Shown: piece by piece, positions 1 through 8,992 of the stretch | Numbering within the stretch: position 1 is the first letter of the stretch | Layout of the letters: every line of letters begins with the position of its first letter | NCBI GenBank assembly: GCA_024402335.1 | Contig: JAKSTZ010000024.1 | Coordinates: 1-33,028, forward strand | DNA: 33,028 bases | DNA from: Bacteroidales bacterium | GTDB taxonomy: Bacteria; Bacteroidota; Bacteroidia; Bacteroidales; UBA1715 | Direction: 5' to 3' | Position numbers and translations under genes: made by a program | Notes under the pieces: model-generated | What the model saw: the letters and a program-made list of their open reading frames with translations, nothing else | Databases searched by the model: none | What the model was told of the DNA's origin: nothing

Positions 1-1
1 A

Positions 2-1783
2 AGAAACATACATTCAGGTTACAATAAAATCAATTGGACTCGCACCATCTCGCATTCAAATGCAGTGGTTCAGCAGAACACGCCAATCTATCTTAATCCT
101 GTAAACAAAAAGCGTAAAATCAATTTTGACGAAGAACTTTTAATCATCTTCTTCTCCATTTTGAACTATATGCGGGAGACATACGGATTCCCCGTACAGA
201 TAAATGTGAACTTCCAACTCATAACGGGTGAGATGTTCAAGAACTACATGGAAGGTATGGGAAAAATCCGCATGATGCAGATTAAGTACAAGTATTTCTC
301 CGACAAGGCGCTTTATCTATGGGAACTTTGCTATGCATTTTTCGACCAAAGCAAAAGGATAAATGTGGAGACCAATGACAAGGAGTACCTTTTAGCCCAA
401 AATTTCAATATTGTCTTTGAAGCCATTATCGATGAACTCATTGGAGACCGAAAGTCTATTCCAAATGAATTAATCAATCAGGGTGATGGTAAACGTGTGG
501 ACCACATGTATCAATACAAGAATCTGACGAATAATGAGGATGAAAAACCAATATATTATATCGGAGATTCTAAATACTATAAACGAGGGCATGGGATAGG
601 CAAAGAGTCTGTTTACAAGCAGTTTACCTACGCTAGGAATGTGATTCAATGGAATCTAGACCTCTTCAATGATGGTAAAGAAGAAAATCAAAAAGGACAT
701 CTGAAATTGCGTGATGATGAGACGGAAGGTTATAACATTATTCCCAACTTCTTCATCTCCGCCGAACAAAAGACACTCGACAAAAACGATAGTATCCAAA
801 AGACTGATAATGAAAAAGATGTATTCTCTTCTCGTCAGTTTGAGAATCGCCTTTTTGATCGGGATACATTCCTCGTCGCCCATTATGATGTGAATTTCCT
901 TTTCGTTGTTGCCTTGTATGGTCGCAACGATAGTGGAGAGAAAACAGCGTGGCGTAAGAAAATCAGGGAGATGTTTAGAACGGACATACAGAATATGTTG
1001 GAAAAGAATTTTTCTTTCCATGTGATGGCTCCACATCCTGATGTCAACGCCTCCGCTTACATAGAAGACCATTTCCAGCAGCTGCTTGGCAAAGTGTTCA
1101 CACCGTATGATAACGAAGGGGTGACCCGCTATTATTCCTTGGCACTTAGCAACGATGAGAAGTTCAAGGACGAAAACGAAGCATTGATAGCGCAGTTGGG
1201 GGATTCGTTTTATGTAAAACCTTGCAATATAGGAGATAATCCAAGTACGATACTAAAAGATGTAATGGCTGTTCCTGTTGACGTAGCATCAAAGTCTGCT
1301 GTAACTACGAACTACTTGACCATGCACTATCTCGAAAAGTATCTTGATAAGTCAATTCTGATAGGATGCTATAAGAACCAAGCGCATCTTGATTGGATTT
1401 TAGGAAAAAACGACAGAGGTACACTTATCTACAATGTCCGTTTGGGCAAAGATGTGTCAGGTGGTCTGGTGAAAGCGCAATTGGATAAGATGGTTGTAAG
1501 TTTTGTTGTGCTCTATGAAGATGGCAAAGAATCAGAGAATAATTATAAGGTGTTCCATGTTCATCATCATGCAACGATGACCGCAGACCGACTAAAAAAA
1601 TCACTATATCCAAGTGAACCTAATGCCGAAAGATATTTCTGTTATGTATTTGATGAAGAGGTAACATTAGGTTTTCTTGATATTGCATCAATTTTAAAAA
1701 AAGAGCAAACTCAAAGGTCATCTAAAGAAAAAGGTGCTCCAATTTTCATTACAGGAAAAGAATTGCTGGGGTATAGAGATTAG
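2..1783 (+). CDS. LlaJI-like restriction endonuclease, 5'-partial
   Basis: The frame is open to the left edge, so the N-terminus lies outside the window; a GTG at 65 is not a convincing start. Just upstream of that GTG the frame reads a KINWTRTI motif, and about 20 residues later comes PIYL, an arrangement I associate with LlaJI-type type II endonucleases. Counting from the GTG codon, D146 in VDHMY and D168-S169-K170 in IYYIGDSKYY look like a PD-(D/E)XK nuclease core. The protein would cut DNA at sites guarded by a partner methyltransferase. No methyltransferase or McrB-like GTPase is visible, so partners must lie to the left. Its codon use is somewhat richer in G and C than that of miaB next door, which fits horizontal transfer. 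The family assignment is from recalled motifs; the nuclease fold is more certain than the family name. Confidence 0.6.
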   Translation, partial: RNIHSGYNKINWTRTISHSNAVVQQNTPIYLNPVNKKRKINFDEELLIIFFSILNYMRETYGFPVQINVNFQLITGEMFKNYMEGMGKIRMMQIKYKYFSDKALYLWELCYAFFDQSKRINVETNDKEYLLAQNFNIVFEAIIDELIGDRKSIPNELINQGDGKRVDHMYQYKNLTNNEDEKPIYYIGDSKYYKRGHGIGKESVYKQFTYARNVIQWNLDLFNDGKEENQKGHLKLRDDETEGYNIIPNFFISAEQKTLDKNDSIQKTDNEKDVFSSRQFENRLFDRDTFLVAHYDVNFLFVVALYGRNDSGEKTAWRKKIREMFRTDIQNMLEKNFSFHVMAPHPDVNASAYIEDHFQQLLGKVFTPYDNEGVTRYYSLALSNDEKFKDENEALIAQLGDSFYVKPCNIGDNPSTILKDVMAVPVDVASKSAVTTNYLTMHYLEKYLDKSILIGCYKNQAHLDWILGKNDRGTLIYNVRLGKDVSGGLVKAQLDKMVVSFVVLYEDGKESENNYKVFHVHHHATMTADRLKKSLYPSEPNAERYFCYVFDEEVTLGFLDIASILKKEQTQRSSKEKGAPIFITGKELLGYRD

Positions 1784-1895
1784 TGATTTTTTATCATAAG
1801 AAAATTTAAATATTAGAATCTGTTTTTTTCTGAAAGTTGTTCTTTTTATAAAAAATATATTCCCCTTCCTTCGTTCAATTTCCTGCGTAAATCTC

Positions 1896-1903
1896 TATCT
1901 TTG
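1896..1903 (+). promoter_or_regulatory. Bacteroidota -7 box of miaB
   Basis: TATCTTTG matches TAnnTTTG. With the transcription start about 4-5 nt after the final G, as calibrated on rnpB in this window, RNA would begin near 1907. This makes the ATG at 1906 unusable and leaves a leader of about 14 nt before the ATG at 1921. A -33 TTTG at the ideal spacing is not evident (TTCA at 1874-1877). Confidence 0.6.
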
Positions 1904-1920
1904 CCATGCAAAATAAGGAT

Positions 1921-3240
1921 ATGAAAAAATTACATATAGAAACATACGGATGCCAAATGAATGTCGCCGATAGCGAGGTGGTAGCATCTATTTTAAAAAA
2001 GGAAGGTCTTGAATATACCAAAGATATAAACGAGGCTGATGTTATTTTGTTAAATACATGTTCTATTCGTGAACATGCCGAAAATAAGATTTTCCAACGC
2101 TTAAATGAGTTGAAAAAACTTCGTGCCGGTAAAGAAGACCTAATTGTCGGTCTGATTGGTTGCATGGCAGAACGATTGAAAGATAAATTGTTCGAGAAGA
2201 AAGGTCTTGTCGATATTGCCGCTGGACCGGATTCATATCGTTCGTTGCCTTCGTTGTTGGAGCAGGCATACGAGAAGAAAAATGCGTTGGATGTAGAATT
2301 GTCGTTAACCGAGACCTATTCGGAAATTTTCCCGTATCGCTACGATGATAATGGAATTTCTGCATTCGTTTCGATTATGCGTGGTTGCAATAATTTTTGT
2401 TCATATTGTATCGTACCATATACTCGTGGCCGTGAACGTAGCCGCGATGCACAATCGATTATCGATGAGGTAAAGCAATTGGCTACAAAAGGCTATAAGG
2501 AAGTAACTCTTCTTGGACAAAATGTGAATTCATATTCATACGAAAATGAAGGTCAATCGGTAACATTTCCACAGTTACTTGAACAAGTTGCTTTGGCAGT
2601 TCCAAATATGCGTATTCGATTTACAACTTCTCACCCAAAAGATTTGTCGGATGATTTGTTATATGTTATGGCCAAATACGACAACTTGGCTAAATGGATA
2701 CATTTGCCAGTGCAAAGTGGAAGTACAACGGTTTTGCAAAGAATGAACCGTCGTTATACGCGTGAATGGTATTTGGACAGAGTGGCGGCAATTCGTAGAA
2801 TTTTGCCAGAGGCATCTATCACTACCGATATTATGTGCGGTTTCTCGGATGAAACTGAGGCAGAACAAGAAGAAACGCTTTCGTTGATGAAAGAAGTCGG
2901 CTACGATACAGCCTTTATGTTCAAATATTCGGAACGCGAAGGAACTGTTGCTTCGAAACGTATGCCCGACAATGTTCCTGATGATGTGAAGACAAAACGC
3001 TTGAACGATATTATTGCTGTTCAAAACGAATTGTCTCGCATGAAAAATGCGGAAGACGAAGGTAAAGTGTTTGAAGTTCTTGTTGAAGGTGTTTCGAAGA
3101 AAGACGAAGGAGAGTGGAAGGGTAGGTCATCGCAGAATAAAACAGTTGTTTTCCCTGCAAATAATGTAAAACCAGGTGATTTCGTTAAAGTGAAAATACT
3201 TTCATCTTCTTCGGCAACATTACGTGGAGAAATAGCTTAA
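1921..3240 (+). CDS. miaB: tRNA-2-methylthio-N6-dimethylallyladenosine synthase MiaB
   Basis: Radical-SAM methylthiotransferase that converts i6A37 to ms2i6A37 in tRNAs reading UNN codons. Numbered from the ATG at 1921 (439 aa), the UPF0004 domain carries C11 (in YGCQMN), C47 (in NTCSIREHAENK) and C81 (in GCMAERLK), which bind the auxiliary 4Fe-4S cluster. The radical-SAM triad is C156, C160 and C163 in RGCNNFCSYC, followed by PYTRGRERS. The last 60 residues have the character of a TRAM RNA-binding domain. The in-frame ATG at 1906 lies at the predicted transcription start, so I use 1921, which gives MKKLHIETYGCQMN, the usual N-terminus of the family. The stop is 4 nt before the next ATG, so the ABC protein is probably cotranscribed. 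Confidence 0.95.
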   Translation: MKKLHIETYGCQMNVADSEVVASILKKEGLEYTKDINEADVILLNTCSIREHAENKIFQRLNELKKLRAGKEDLIVGLIGCMAERLKDKLFEKKGLVDIAAGPDSYRSLPSLLEQAYEKKNALDVELSLTETYSEIFPYRYDDNGISAFVSIMRGCNNFCSYCIVPYTRGRERSRDAQSIIDEVKQLATKGYKEVTLLGQNVNSYSYENEGQSVTFPQLLEQVALAVPNMRIRFTTSHPKDLSDDLLYVMAKYDNLAKWIHLPVQSGSTTVLQRMNRRYTREWYLDRVAAIRRILPEASITTDIMCGFSDETEAEQEETLSLMKEVGYDTAFMFKYSEREGTVASKRMPDNVPDDVKTKRLNDIIAVQNELSRMKNAEDEGKVFEVLVEGVSKKDEGEWKGRSSQNKTVVFPANNVKPGDFVKVKILSSSSATLRGEIA

Positions 3241-3244
3241 AACA

Positions 3245-4819
3245 ATGGAACAGACACTGATACAGATTACCAATTGCCGTATAGAAAATAACGAAAAGAC
3301 GGTGCTTCCATCTCTTTCGTGGGCAATGAAAAATAATGAATCTTGGTTGGTAATAGGACCTAACGGGGGCGGAAAGGCTGATTTTGTAAATGCTCTGGCA
3401 GGAAGAATGAGCTTCGTCCAAAATTCATCTTCGGAAAGTGATAGTGTATATTTTTCTTCATTTGAAAATTCAGTGGAGATAGTTTCGTTGGAACGTGCTG
3501 CAAAAATCATAGAAGAAGAAAGACAAAATGACGAAAGTGACTATATGGACGGTGGTGTGGATATTGGTCGCACAGGTCGTCGTTTTATTGCAGAAGGAGT
3601 TTTGGGACCATTACGTAAAACCGATACTTTGCCAGATTGGGCAAAAGAGCTAGATAGCCATAGCGCAATACAATTATGTGGCATACAAGCAATACTTGAT
3701 AGAGGCTTGAAATATATGTCTACAGGAGAAATCCGTCGTTCGTTGTTGGCGCGTGCGCTTGTGTCAAAAAAGAAATTGCTTGTACTGAGCGACCCGTTTG
3801 CCGGACTTGATGCCGCAAGCAGAAAAATCTTGTTCGATTTCTTTGCCGAAATAGTACAAAAACAACAGACTGATACCGAAAACGACTATCCACATATTAT
3901 TTTATGTATGGAGCGTTGGCACGAAATTCCAGATTCCATTACACATGTCTTGGAATTTTCGGGTAAGTCTATTTCGTTTTGTGGAGAAAAACAGGAATAT
4001 CTTCAAAAGAAATCGGAAGTGGTTTCAAATCAGGAAGATAAACAAACATTGTCGAAAAATTTAACAGAGACAATCTCGAATACATCTCCATTAAAAAAAG
4101 ATCAAGCAGATAACGACGATGAGGTCTTGGTTGAAATGAACCATGTGAATGTAGGTTGGGGCGATCATCAAGTTCTTGTTGATTTAAATTGGAAGTTGAA
4201 GAAAGGGGAGCATTGGCTTGTACGTGGACCAAACGGTTCAGGAAAAACAACATTTTTGGAACTAATTACAGGCGACAATATGCAAGTTTATTGTAATGAT
4301 GTTCGTTTGTTTGGAAAAAAACGTGGTACGGGAGAATCTATCTGGGACATCAAGAAAAAACTTGGCGTAGTTTCGTATCGTTTACATGTGGAATATCGAA
4401 TGGTAGGAGGTACGAATTTGCGTAATCTTATAATTTCAGGTTTCCGCGATTCCATAGGTTTGTATGGAGCACCAACAGGAGTAGAAACGGCAATTGCCGA
4501 CAAGTGGCTTGCTTTGGGTGGTTTTGCCGGCCGTGAACGAGAATTGTTCCGTGATTTAAGCTACGGAGAACAACGAGCAATGTTGATTCTTCGTTCTGTT
4601 GTTAAGTCTCCGCCAGTGTTAATATTGGATGAACCTTGTCATGGATTGGACGAAGAATATCGAACAAAAATCTTGAATTTATTGGATTTAATTGCGGAAC
4701 AAGGAACCACAACCATGTTGCATGTTACGCATGATCCTACGGAAAGATTGGCTTGTGAACGCCATATATTGGAATTACATCCTAATGAAAATCCAATGTA
4801 TAAGATAATAACAGAGTAG
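3245..4819 (+). CDS. ModF/PhrA-like tandem ABC ATPase with degenerate first domain
   Basis: Soluble protein of 524 aa with two ABC ATPase domains and no membrane segment, resembling the ModF/photorepair-protein (PhrA) group. Domain 2 is intact: Walker A GPNGSGKT (328-335), signature LSYGE (438-442), Walker B LILDEP (459-464) and the switch His in HVTHDP. Domain 1 is not. Its Walker A is GPNGGGKA (38-45), with Ala after the Lys instead of Ser/Thr. Its Walker B reads VLSDP, with Ser182 and Asp183 where Asp and Glu are normal. The switch region LCMERWHE lacks the Thr-His pair. Its signature MSTGE (158-162) is kept, so one composite site (domain 2 Walker motifs plus domain 1 signature) should still bind and hydrolyse ATP. 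The physiological role is unknown. It sits 4 nt downstream of miaB, in a likely two-gene operon. Confidence 0.85.
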   Translation: MEQTLIQITNCRIENNEKTVLPSLSWAMKNNESWLVIGPNGGGKADFVNALAGRMSFVQNSSSESDSVYFSSFENSVEIVSLERAAKIIEEERQNDESDYMDGGVDIGRTGRRFIAEGVLGPLRKTDTLPDWAKELDSHSAIQLCGIQAILDRGLKYMSTGEIRRSLLARALVSKKKLLVLSDPFAGLDAASRKILFDFFAEIVQKQQTDTENDYPHIILCMERWHEIPDSITHVLEFSGKSISFCGEKQEYLQKKSEVVSNQEDKQTLSKNLTETISNTSPLKKDQADNDDEVLVEMNHVNVGWGDHQVLVDLNWKLKKGEHWLVRGPNGSGKTTFLELITGDNMQVYCNDVRLFGKKRGTGESIWDIKKKLGVVSYRLHVEYRMVGGTNLRNLIISGFRDSIGLYGAPTGVETAIADKWLALGGFAGRERELFRDLSYGEQRAMLILRSVVKSPPVLILDEPCHGLDEEYRTKILNLLDLIAEQGTTTMLHVTHDPTERLACERHILELHPNENPMYKIITE

Positions 4820-4888
4820 TGTTGAAAAAAAATACGAGTTACTCGTAAAAAAAAGAAGATGATACTACATTCGCTTAATACATTTTTA

Positions 4889-4896
4889 TACATTTG
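4889..4896 (+). promoter_or_regulatory. Bacteroidota -7 box of the SLC13 symporter gene
   Basis: TACATTTG matches TAnnTTTG. It predicts transcription from about 4900 and a 49-nt leader before the ATG at 4949. No clear -33 TTTG is seen at 18 nt spacing. Confidence 0.5.
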
Positions 4897-4948
4897 CGTG
4901 CTTTAACAAAAGTTTTTTATTGAAAGAAAATAACGAATTTATTAATCT

Positions 4949-6421
4949 ATGGATTTAAAAAAAATCATCGGATTGTGCGTTACATTAGCAGTCACAATCT
5001 TTATCTGGGCTGTTCCAACTTCATTCTTCGGAATTGATGCCCTAACTCCAGTTCAACAACGCGTAATCGCATTATTTGTAATGGCAGCGTTATTGTGGAT
5101 CTTTGAACCAATTCCAAACTGGACAACATCTTTACTTGTAATCGTATTGTCTTTATTGACAGTCTCAAATAAAGGTATCGGTATATTTTGTACGCCAGAT
5201 GCGGGAGAACTAGTTGTTTATACCAAAATTATGTCTTCGTTTGCTGACCCGGTTGTAATGTTGTTCTTGGGTGGTTTCGTGTTGGCTATCATGGCTTCAA
5301 AATATGGTTTGGACGTTACATTGGCACGATTATTATTGAAACCTTTCGGTAAAAAACCTAAAATGGTTTTGTTAGGTTTCTTGATTGTAATCGCAATATT
5401 CTCAATGTTTATGAGTAACACGGCAACTGCTGCTATGATGCTTGCTTTCTTAGCTCCAGTGTTGGCTGTTTTGCCTAGTGATGATAAAGGAAAAATCGGA
5501 CTATCGTTGGCAATTCCTGTTGCAGCAAACTTGGGCGGTATCGGTACTCCAATCGGAACACCTCCAAACGCAACAGCTGTGAAGTTCTTAACAGAAGCAG
5601 GTTGTGACGTAACATTCGGTGCATGGGCTATCCGTATGATTCCATTCGTAATCATTATGATTTTGTTTGCATGGGTAGTGTTGCAAATCTTATTCCCATT
5701 CAAGTCGAAAGAAGTTGTGCTTGATATTAAAGAGAGCGACAGAAAAACAGATTGGAAGACATACGTTGTTTGGGTAACATTTATTGGTACAATCTTGTTG
5801 TGGGCTACAGAACAATGGACAAAAATTAACTCTAACGTTGTTGCTCTTATTCCTTTGGCTGTACTTACTTGCTGTGGAATCTTTACAAAAGATGATATTA
5901 AGGAAATAAACTGGACAGTGCTATGGCTTGTAGCTGGTGGTTTCGCTTTAGGAACAGACTTACAAGGAACAGGTTTGGCAAAAGTTCTTATCAATGCAAT
6001 TCCATTTGGAGAAATGGGTGTAATTGCAGTGATAATGATTGCCGGTGTTGTTTGCTACTTCTTGTCTAACTTTATCAGTAACTCGGCAACAGCTGCATTG
6101 TTGATTCCTATTCTTATCGTAATTGCAGAAGCAATGGGTGATCCTTCTGCTGCTAGTTACGAAACATTCATGAGCGTAGGCGGTACACAAGCTATGATTT
6201 CATTCATTGCCGTATGTGCTTCTATTGCGATGTTATTCCCAATTTCAACACCTCCAAATGCAATTGCATCTTCAACAGGTTTGGTTGAAACAAAAGAAAT
6301 GACAAAAATAGGTCTTATTGTTGGTGTGGTTGGCTTTATCTTAGGTTATTTCTGGTTGACAAAGTTATTCCCATTCGAAGTTGCTGAAAAAGTTGTAGAA
6401 ACTGCTGCAGCTACATTATAA
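4949..6421 (+). CDS. SLC13/DASS family sodium-coupled anion symporter
   Basis: Inner-membrane protein of 490 aa with about a dozen hydrophobic segments. It belongs to the divalent anion:Na+ symporter family, which imports C4-dicarboxylates, citrate or sulfate. The two inverted halves each show the family's paired substrate/Na+ motifs: SNTATA (156-161) with GTPIGTPPN (199-207), and SNSATA (376-381) with PISTPPNA (431-438). The second motif has Ser where many dicarboxylate transporters have Thr (SNT). The substrate cannot be read from sequence; a succinate-type dicarboxylate is a reasonable guess. The gene has its own -7 box and ends at a strong terminator, so it is probably monocistronic. The porin-like gene behind it may supply the outer-membrane route. 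Confidence 0.9.
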   Translation: MDLKKIIGLCVTLAVTIFIWAVPTSFFGIDALTPVQQRVIALFVMAALLWIFEPIPNWTTSLLVIVLSLLTVSNKGIGIFCTPDAGELVVYTKIMSSFADPVVMLFLGGFVLAIMASKYGLDVTLARLLLKPFGKKPKMVLLGFLIVIAIFSMFMSNTATAAMMLAFLAPVLAVLPSDDKGKIGLSLAIPVAANLGGIGTPIGTPPNATAVKFLTEAGCDVTFGAWAIRMIPFVIIMILFAWVVLQILFPFKSKEVVLDIKESDRKTDWKTYVVWVTFIGTILLWATEQWTKINSNVVALIPLAVLTCCGIFTKDDIKEINWTVLWLVAGGFALGTDLQGTGLAKVLINAIPFGEMGVIAVIMIAGVVCYFLSNFISNSATAALLIPILIVIAEAMGDPSAASYETFMSVGGTQAMISFIAVCASIAMLFPISTPPNAIASSTGLVETKEMTKIGLIVGVVGFILGYFWLTKLFPFEVAEKVVETAAATL

Positions 6422-6436
6422 TTGAATCTTTTATAG

Positions 6437-6467
6437 AAGGGGGGCATAAAGTCCCCCTTTTCTTTTT
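6437..6467 (+). terminator. Intrinsic terminator after the SLC13 gene
   Basis: Stem AAGGGGG (6437-6443) pairs with CCCCCTT (6453-6459) over a 9-nt loop, followed by a T-rich run to 6467. It ends only about 10 nt before the porin-like start codon, with no room for a promoter between. Confidence 0.9.
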
Positions 6468-6476
6468 TATATGGTT

Positions 6477-7859
6477 ATGAAAAAATTTGTATCACTTGCA
6501 ATTTCATCAGTATTGGTATCCAGTGCAGTTATTGCACAATCTCAAGAAGAAAAGAAACCTGCCGAAGCACAATTAAAATGGTATGGTTTTGTTCGTAATT
6601 ATTTCACGTTCGATTCACGTGAAAGTAAGTCGGGAACAGATGAATTGTACTATTATCTTCCTCTTGATGAATCAATTCAACCTGATGGAACCGACATCAA
6701 TGACCATTCTACAATGAAATGGACAGCCATTACTTCTCGTCTTGGTTTGGATATTAAAGGGTATTCGTATGGAAAAATGGCTATGGGTGGAAAAATCGAA
6801 GCCGATTTCTATAATGGATTGACTGGAGTTACTGGTGTAGCGTCATTCCGCTTGCGTCAGGCGTATTCAACTATTACTTGGTCGGATAGTGCTCGTAGCA
6901 CAAAACATACGTTAAAGATTGGTCAAGCATGGCATCCAATGGCAGCTGATATGCCACATACAACTGCATTGGAAATTGGTGTGCCATTTGGCCCATTTAG
7001 TAGAACTCCACAAATCACATTCGATTACAATGCAACAAAGAACCTAATGTTAACAGCGTCGGCTATTTGGCAAATGCAATATACTTCAGGTGGTCCGGAA
7101 GGAAGTTCGGCAAACTATATCAAATATGGTAAAACTCCAGAAGCATATTTGGGAATTACTTTTAAAGATGATGAAGGATTTCTTGGTCGTGTCGGAGTTG
7201 ACATTTTAAGTTTAAAACCTCGTTATAAAGGTAATGCTACTAAAACTATCGAGTCGGTACCAGTTACTTACACAGCATTGGTGTCGGATAGATTAACAAC
7301 AGTTTCTCCTTTTGTGTATGCTCAATATATCAAAGATAAATTTTCGTTGAAGGTTAAGAGTATTTATGCAGAAGCTGGCGAACACATGAATCTTAATGGT
7401 GGCTATGGCGTGACAGAAAAACACGATGCTTTAGATGAAGACGGTCATTGGGAATACACACCAACACGTTACTCTTCTTCATGGTTGAGTTTGTGCTATG
7501 GAAAAACTTGGCAATGGATGTTGTTTGCCGGTTATGCAAAGAATCTTGGTACAAAAGATGGTTTGTATGTTGATTTAGTTGATACTGACGGAAAGGAATA
7601 TGCCAGTGTTGCAAATAATTACTTATCAAAAAATACTTACGCAAACGTAAACAGCATGTGGCGATTGGCTCCATCGGTAGTTCGCAACTGGGGTAAATTG
7701 GCTGTATCGTTCGAATGGCAAATTACATCTGTTGAGTATGGTGAATTCCATAAAGTGGGAGGTGTTAATTATGTAAGTGCAGACAATGGTATGACAGATA
7801 CTAATTTACACTGGATTACTAATCATCGTTTGCAAGCAATGGTTAAATACTCGTTTTAG
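6477..7859 (+). CDS. Outer-membrane porin-like beta-barrel protein
   Basis: Predicted 460-aa secreted protein. The ATG at 6477 gives a clean signal peptide (MKKFVSLAISS...VIAQ, cleavage near residue 20-21); an in-frame ATG at 6471 would add only two residues. The mature part alternates polar and aromatic residues throughout, has many Tyr/Trp girdle-like positions, and ends in Phe (VKYSF), as expected for a BamA-recognised barrel strand. Early segments (WYGFVRNYFTFDSR, SRLGLDIKGY, KIGQAWHP) resemble general or phosphate-selective porin barrels, but I do not recognise a named family. It directly follows the SLC13 terminator and lies 5 nt before mqnE, so it could be expressed by readthrough from the symporter gene and cotranscribed with mqnE. 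A substrate link to the symporter is inferred from position only. Confidence 0.75.
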   Translation: MKKFVSLAISSVLVSSAVIAQSQEEKKPAEAQLKWYGFVRNYFTFDSRESKSGTDELYYYLPLDESIQPDGTDINDHSTMKWTAITSRLGLDIKGYSYGKMAMGGKIEADFYNGLTGVTGVASFRLRQAYSTITWSDSARSTKHTLKIGQAWHPMAADMPHTTALEIGVPFGPFSRTPQITFDYNATKNLMLTASAIWQMQYTSGGPEGSSANYIKYGKTPEAYLGITFKDDEGFLGRVGVDILSLKPRYKGNATKTIESVPVTYTALVSDRLTTVSPFVYAQYIKDKFSLKVKSIYAEAGEHMNLNGGYGVTEKHDALDEDGHWEYTPTRYSSSWLSLCYGKTWQWMLFAGYAKNLGTKDGLYVDLVDTDGKEYASVANNYLSKNTYANVNSMWRLAPSVVRNWGKLAVSFEWQITSVEYGEFHKVGGVNYVSADNGMTDTNLHWITNHRLQAMVKYSF

Positions 7860-7864
7860 GAATT

Positions 7865-8992
7865 ATGACTGGACTGGAAATACGAGATATTGTAGGAAAA
7901 ACAACGATTTCTTCTGAATTACAAATAATTGCAGAAAAAGTATTGAATAATGAGCGTCTTACTTGCGACGACGCTCTTTATTTGTATGAACATGCCAATC
8001 TTAATTTTGTTGGTATGTTGGCTAACTTTGTAAAGACAAAGAAATTCGGCGATAAGGTTTTTTTCAATAAAAATATACATGTAGAACCATCTAACGTATG
8101 TGTTCATAAATGTAAATTTTGCTCGTATTACCGAGAAGAAAAATCAGAAGGAAGTTGGGAATATTCTATAGAAGAAATTGCCAAGCAACTACAAACTATT
8201 CCACAAGAAGCTCTTACTGAGGTTCATATAGTGGGAGGTTGTCATCCTGCCCGTAAAATCGACTATTATTGCGATTTACTACGTACTGTGAAGGAAATAC
8301 TTCCTCATGTGTACATAAAAGCGTTTACCGCTGTGGAAATCGAGTATATGGCCAAGTTGAATAATCTTTCGACTAACGAAGTTTTGCAAAAACTAAAACA
8401 AAGCGGTTTGGATGCGATGCCAGGTGGTGGAGCAGAAATTTTTGATGAAAAACTACGTGCCGAAATTTGTCCGTCAAAAACTTTGAGCGCAGATTGGCTT
8501 GCCATTCATAAACAAGCGCATCAACTTGGTATAGAGACAAATGCAACGATATTGTATGGTCATAGAGAAACATTTGCAAACCGAGTTGACCATTTAAATC
8601 GACTTCGTACATTGCAAGACGAGACAAATGGCTTTAATGCATTTATTCCTTTAAAATACAAGAAAGAAAACAATGTTTTGGGCATAGAGCGTGAGCTTCC
8701 GTGGACGGAAGATTTACGTAATTTTGCTATTACAAGATTGTTTCTTGACAATATTCCACATTTAAAAGTTTACTGGCCGATGTTGGGAAAAGAATTCTCT
8801 CAAATCACATTGGATTACGGTGTTGATGATTTTGATGGAACAATTAACGACTCGACAAAAATCTATTCTATGGCGGGTTCGGTAGAAACCAAACCGATAC
8901 TTACGCAAGAAGAAATGATAATCTTGTTGAAGGAAAACAACAAAATACCGGTAGAACGCGATACGCTATATAATATCATAAAAGAATATTAG
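7865..8992 (+). CDS. mqnE: Aminofutalosine synthase MqnE
   Basis: Radical-SAM enzyme of 375 aa that joins 3-[(1-carboxyvinyl)oxy]benzoate to S-adenosylmethionine to form aminofutalosine, the second step of the futalosine route to menaquinone. The cluster-binding triad is C79, C83 and C86 in NVCVHKCKFCSYY. Family-typical segments follow: EVHIVGGCHP, KAFTAVEIEYMA, GLDAMPGGGAEIF, TNATILYGHRE, and FIPLKYKKENN near the C-terminus. Length is normal. The paralogue MqnC and the CofH/CofG enzymes of F420 synthesis share the fold, but the GGG(A)EIF motif and overall pattern fit MqnE best. It starts 5 nt after the porin-like stop, and its stop overlaps the next gene's GTG by 1 nt. No other mqn gene is in the window. 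Confidence 0.92.
   Translation: MTGLEIRDIVGKTTISSELQIIAEKVLNNERLTCDDALYLYEHANLNFVGMLANFVKTKKFGDKVFFNKNIHVEPSNVCVHKCKFCSYYREEKSEGSWEYSIEEIAKQLQTIPQEALTEVHIVGGCHPARKIDYYCDLLRTVKEILPHVYIKAFTAVEIEYMAKLNNLSTNEVLQKLKQSGLDAMPGGGAEIFDEKLRAEICPSKTLSADWLAIHKQAHQLGIETNATILYGHRETFANRVDHLNRLRTLQDETNGFNAFIPLKYKKENNVLGIERELPWTEDLRNFAITRLFLDNIPHLKVYWPMLGKEFSQITLDYGVDDFDGTINDSTKIYSMAGSVETKPILTQEEMIILLKENNKIPVERDTLYNIIKEY

Noticed and set aside
4833..4847. Hairpin TACGAG-TTA-CTCGTA after the ABC gene
   Set aside because: The stem is only 6 bp and is followed by A rather than T on the coding strand. No minus-strand gene ends here, so I do not call a terminator.
5218..5994. 258-codon minus-strand frame
   Set aside because: It is fully antisense to the SLC13 gene, which has clear family motifs. 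The frame arises from the hydrophobic codon pattern of the real gene.
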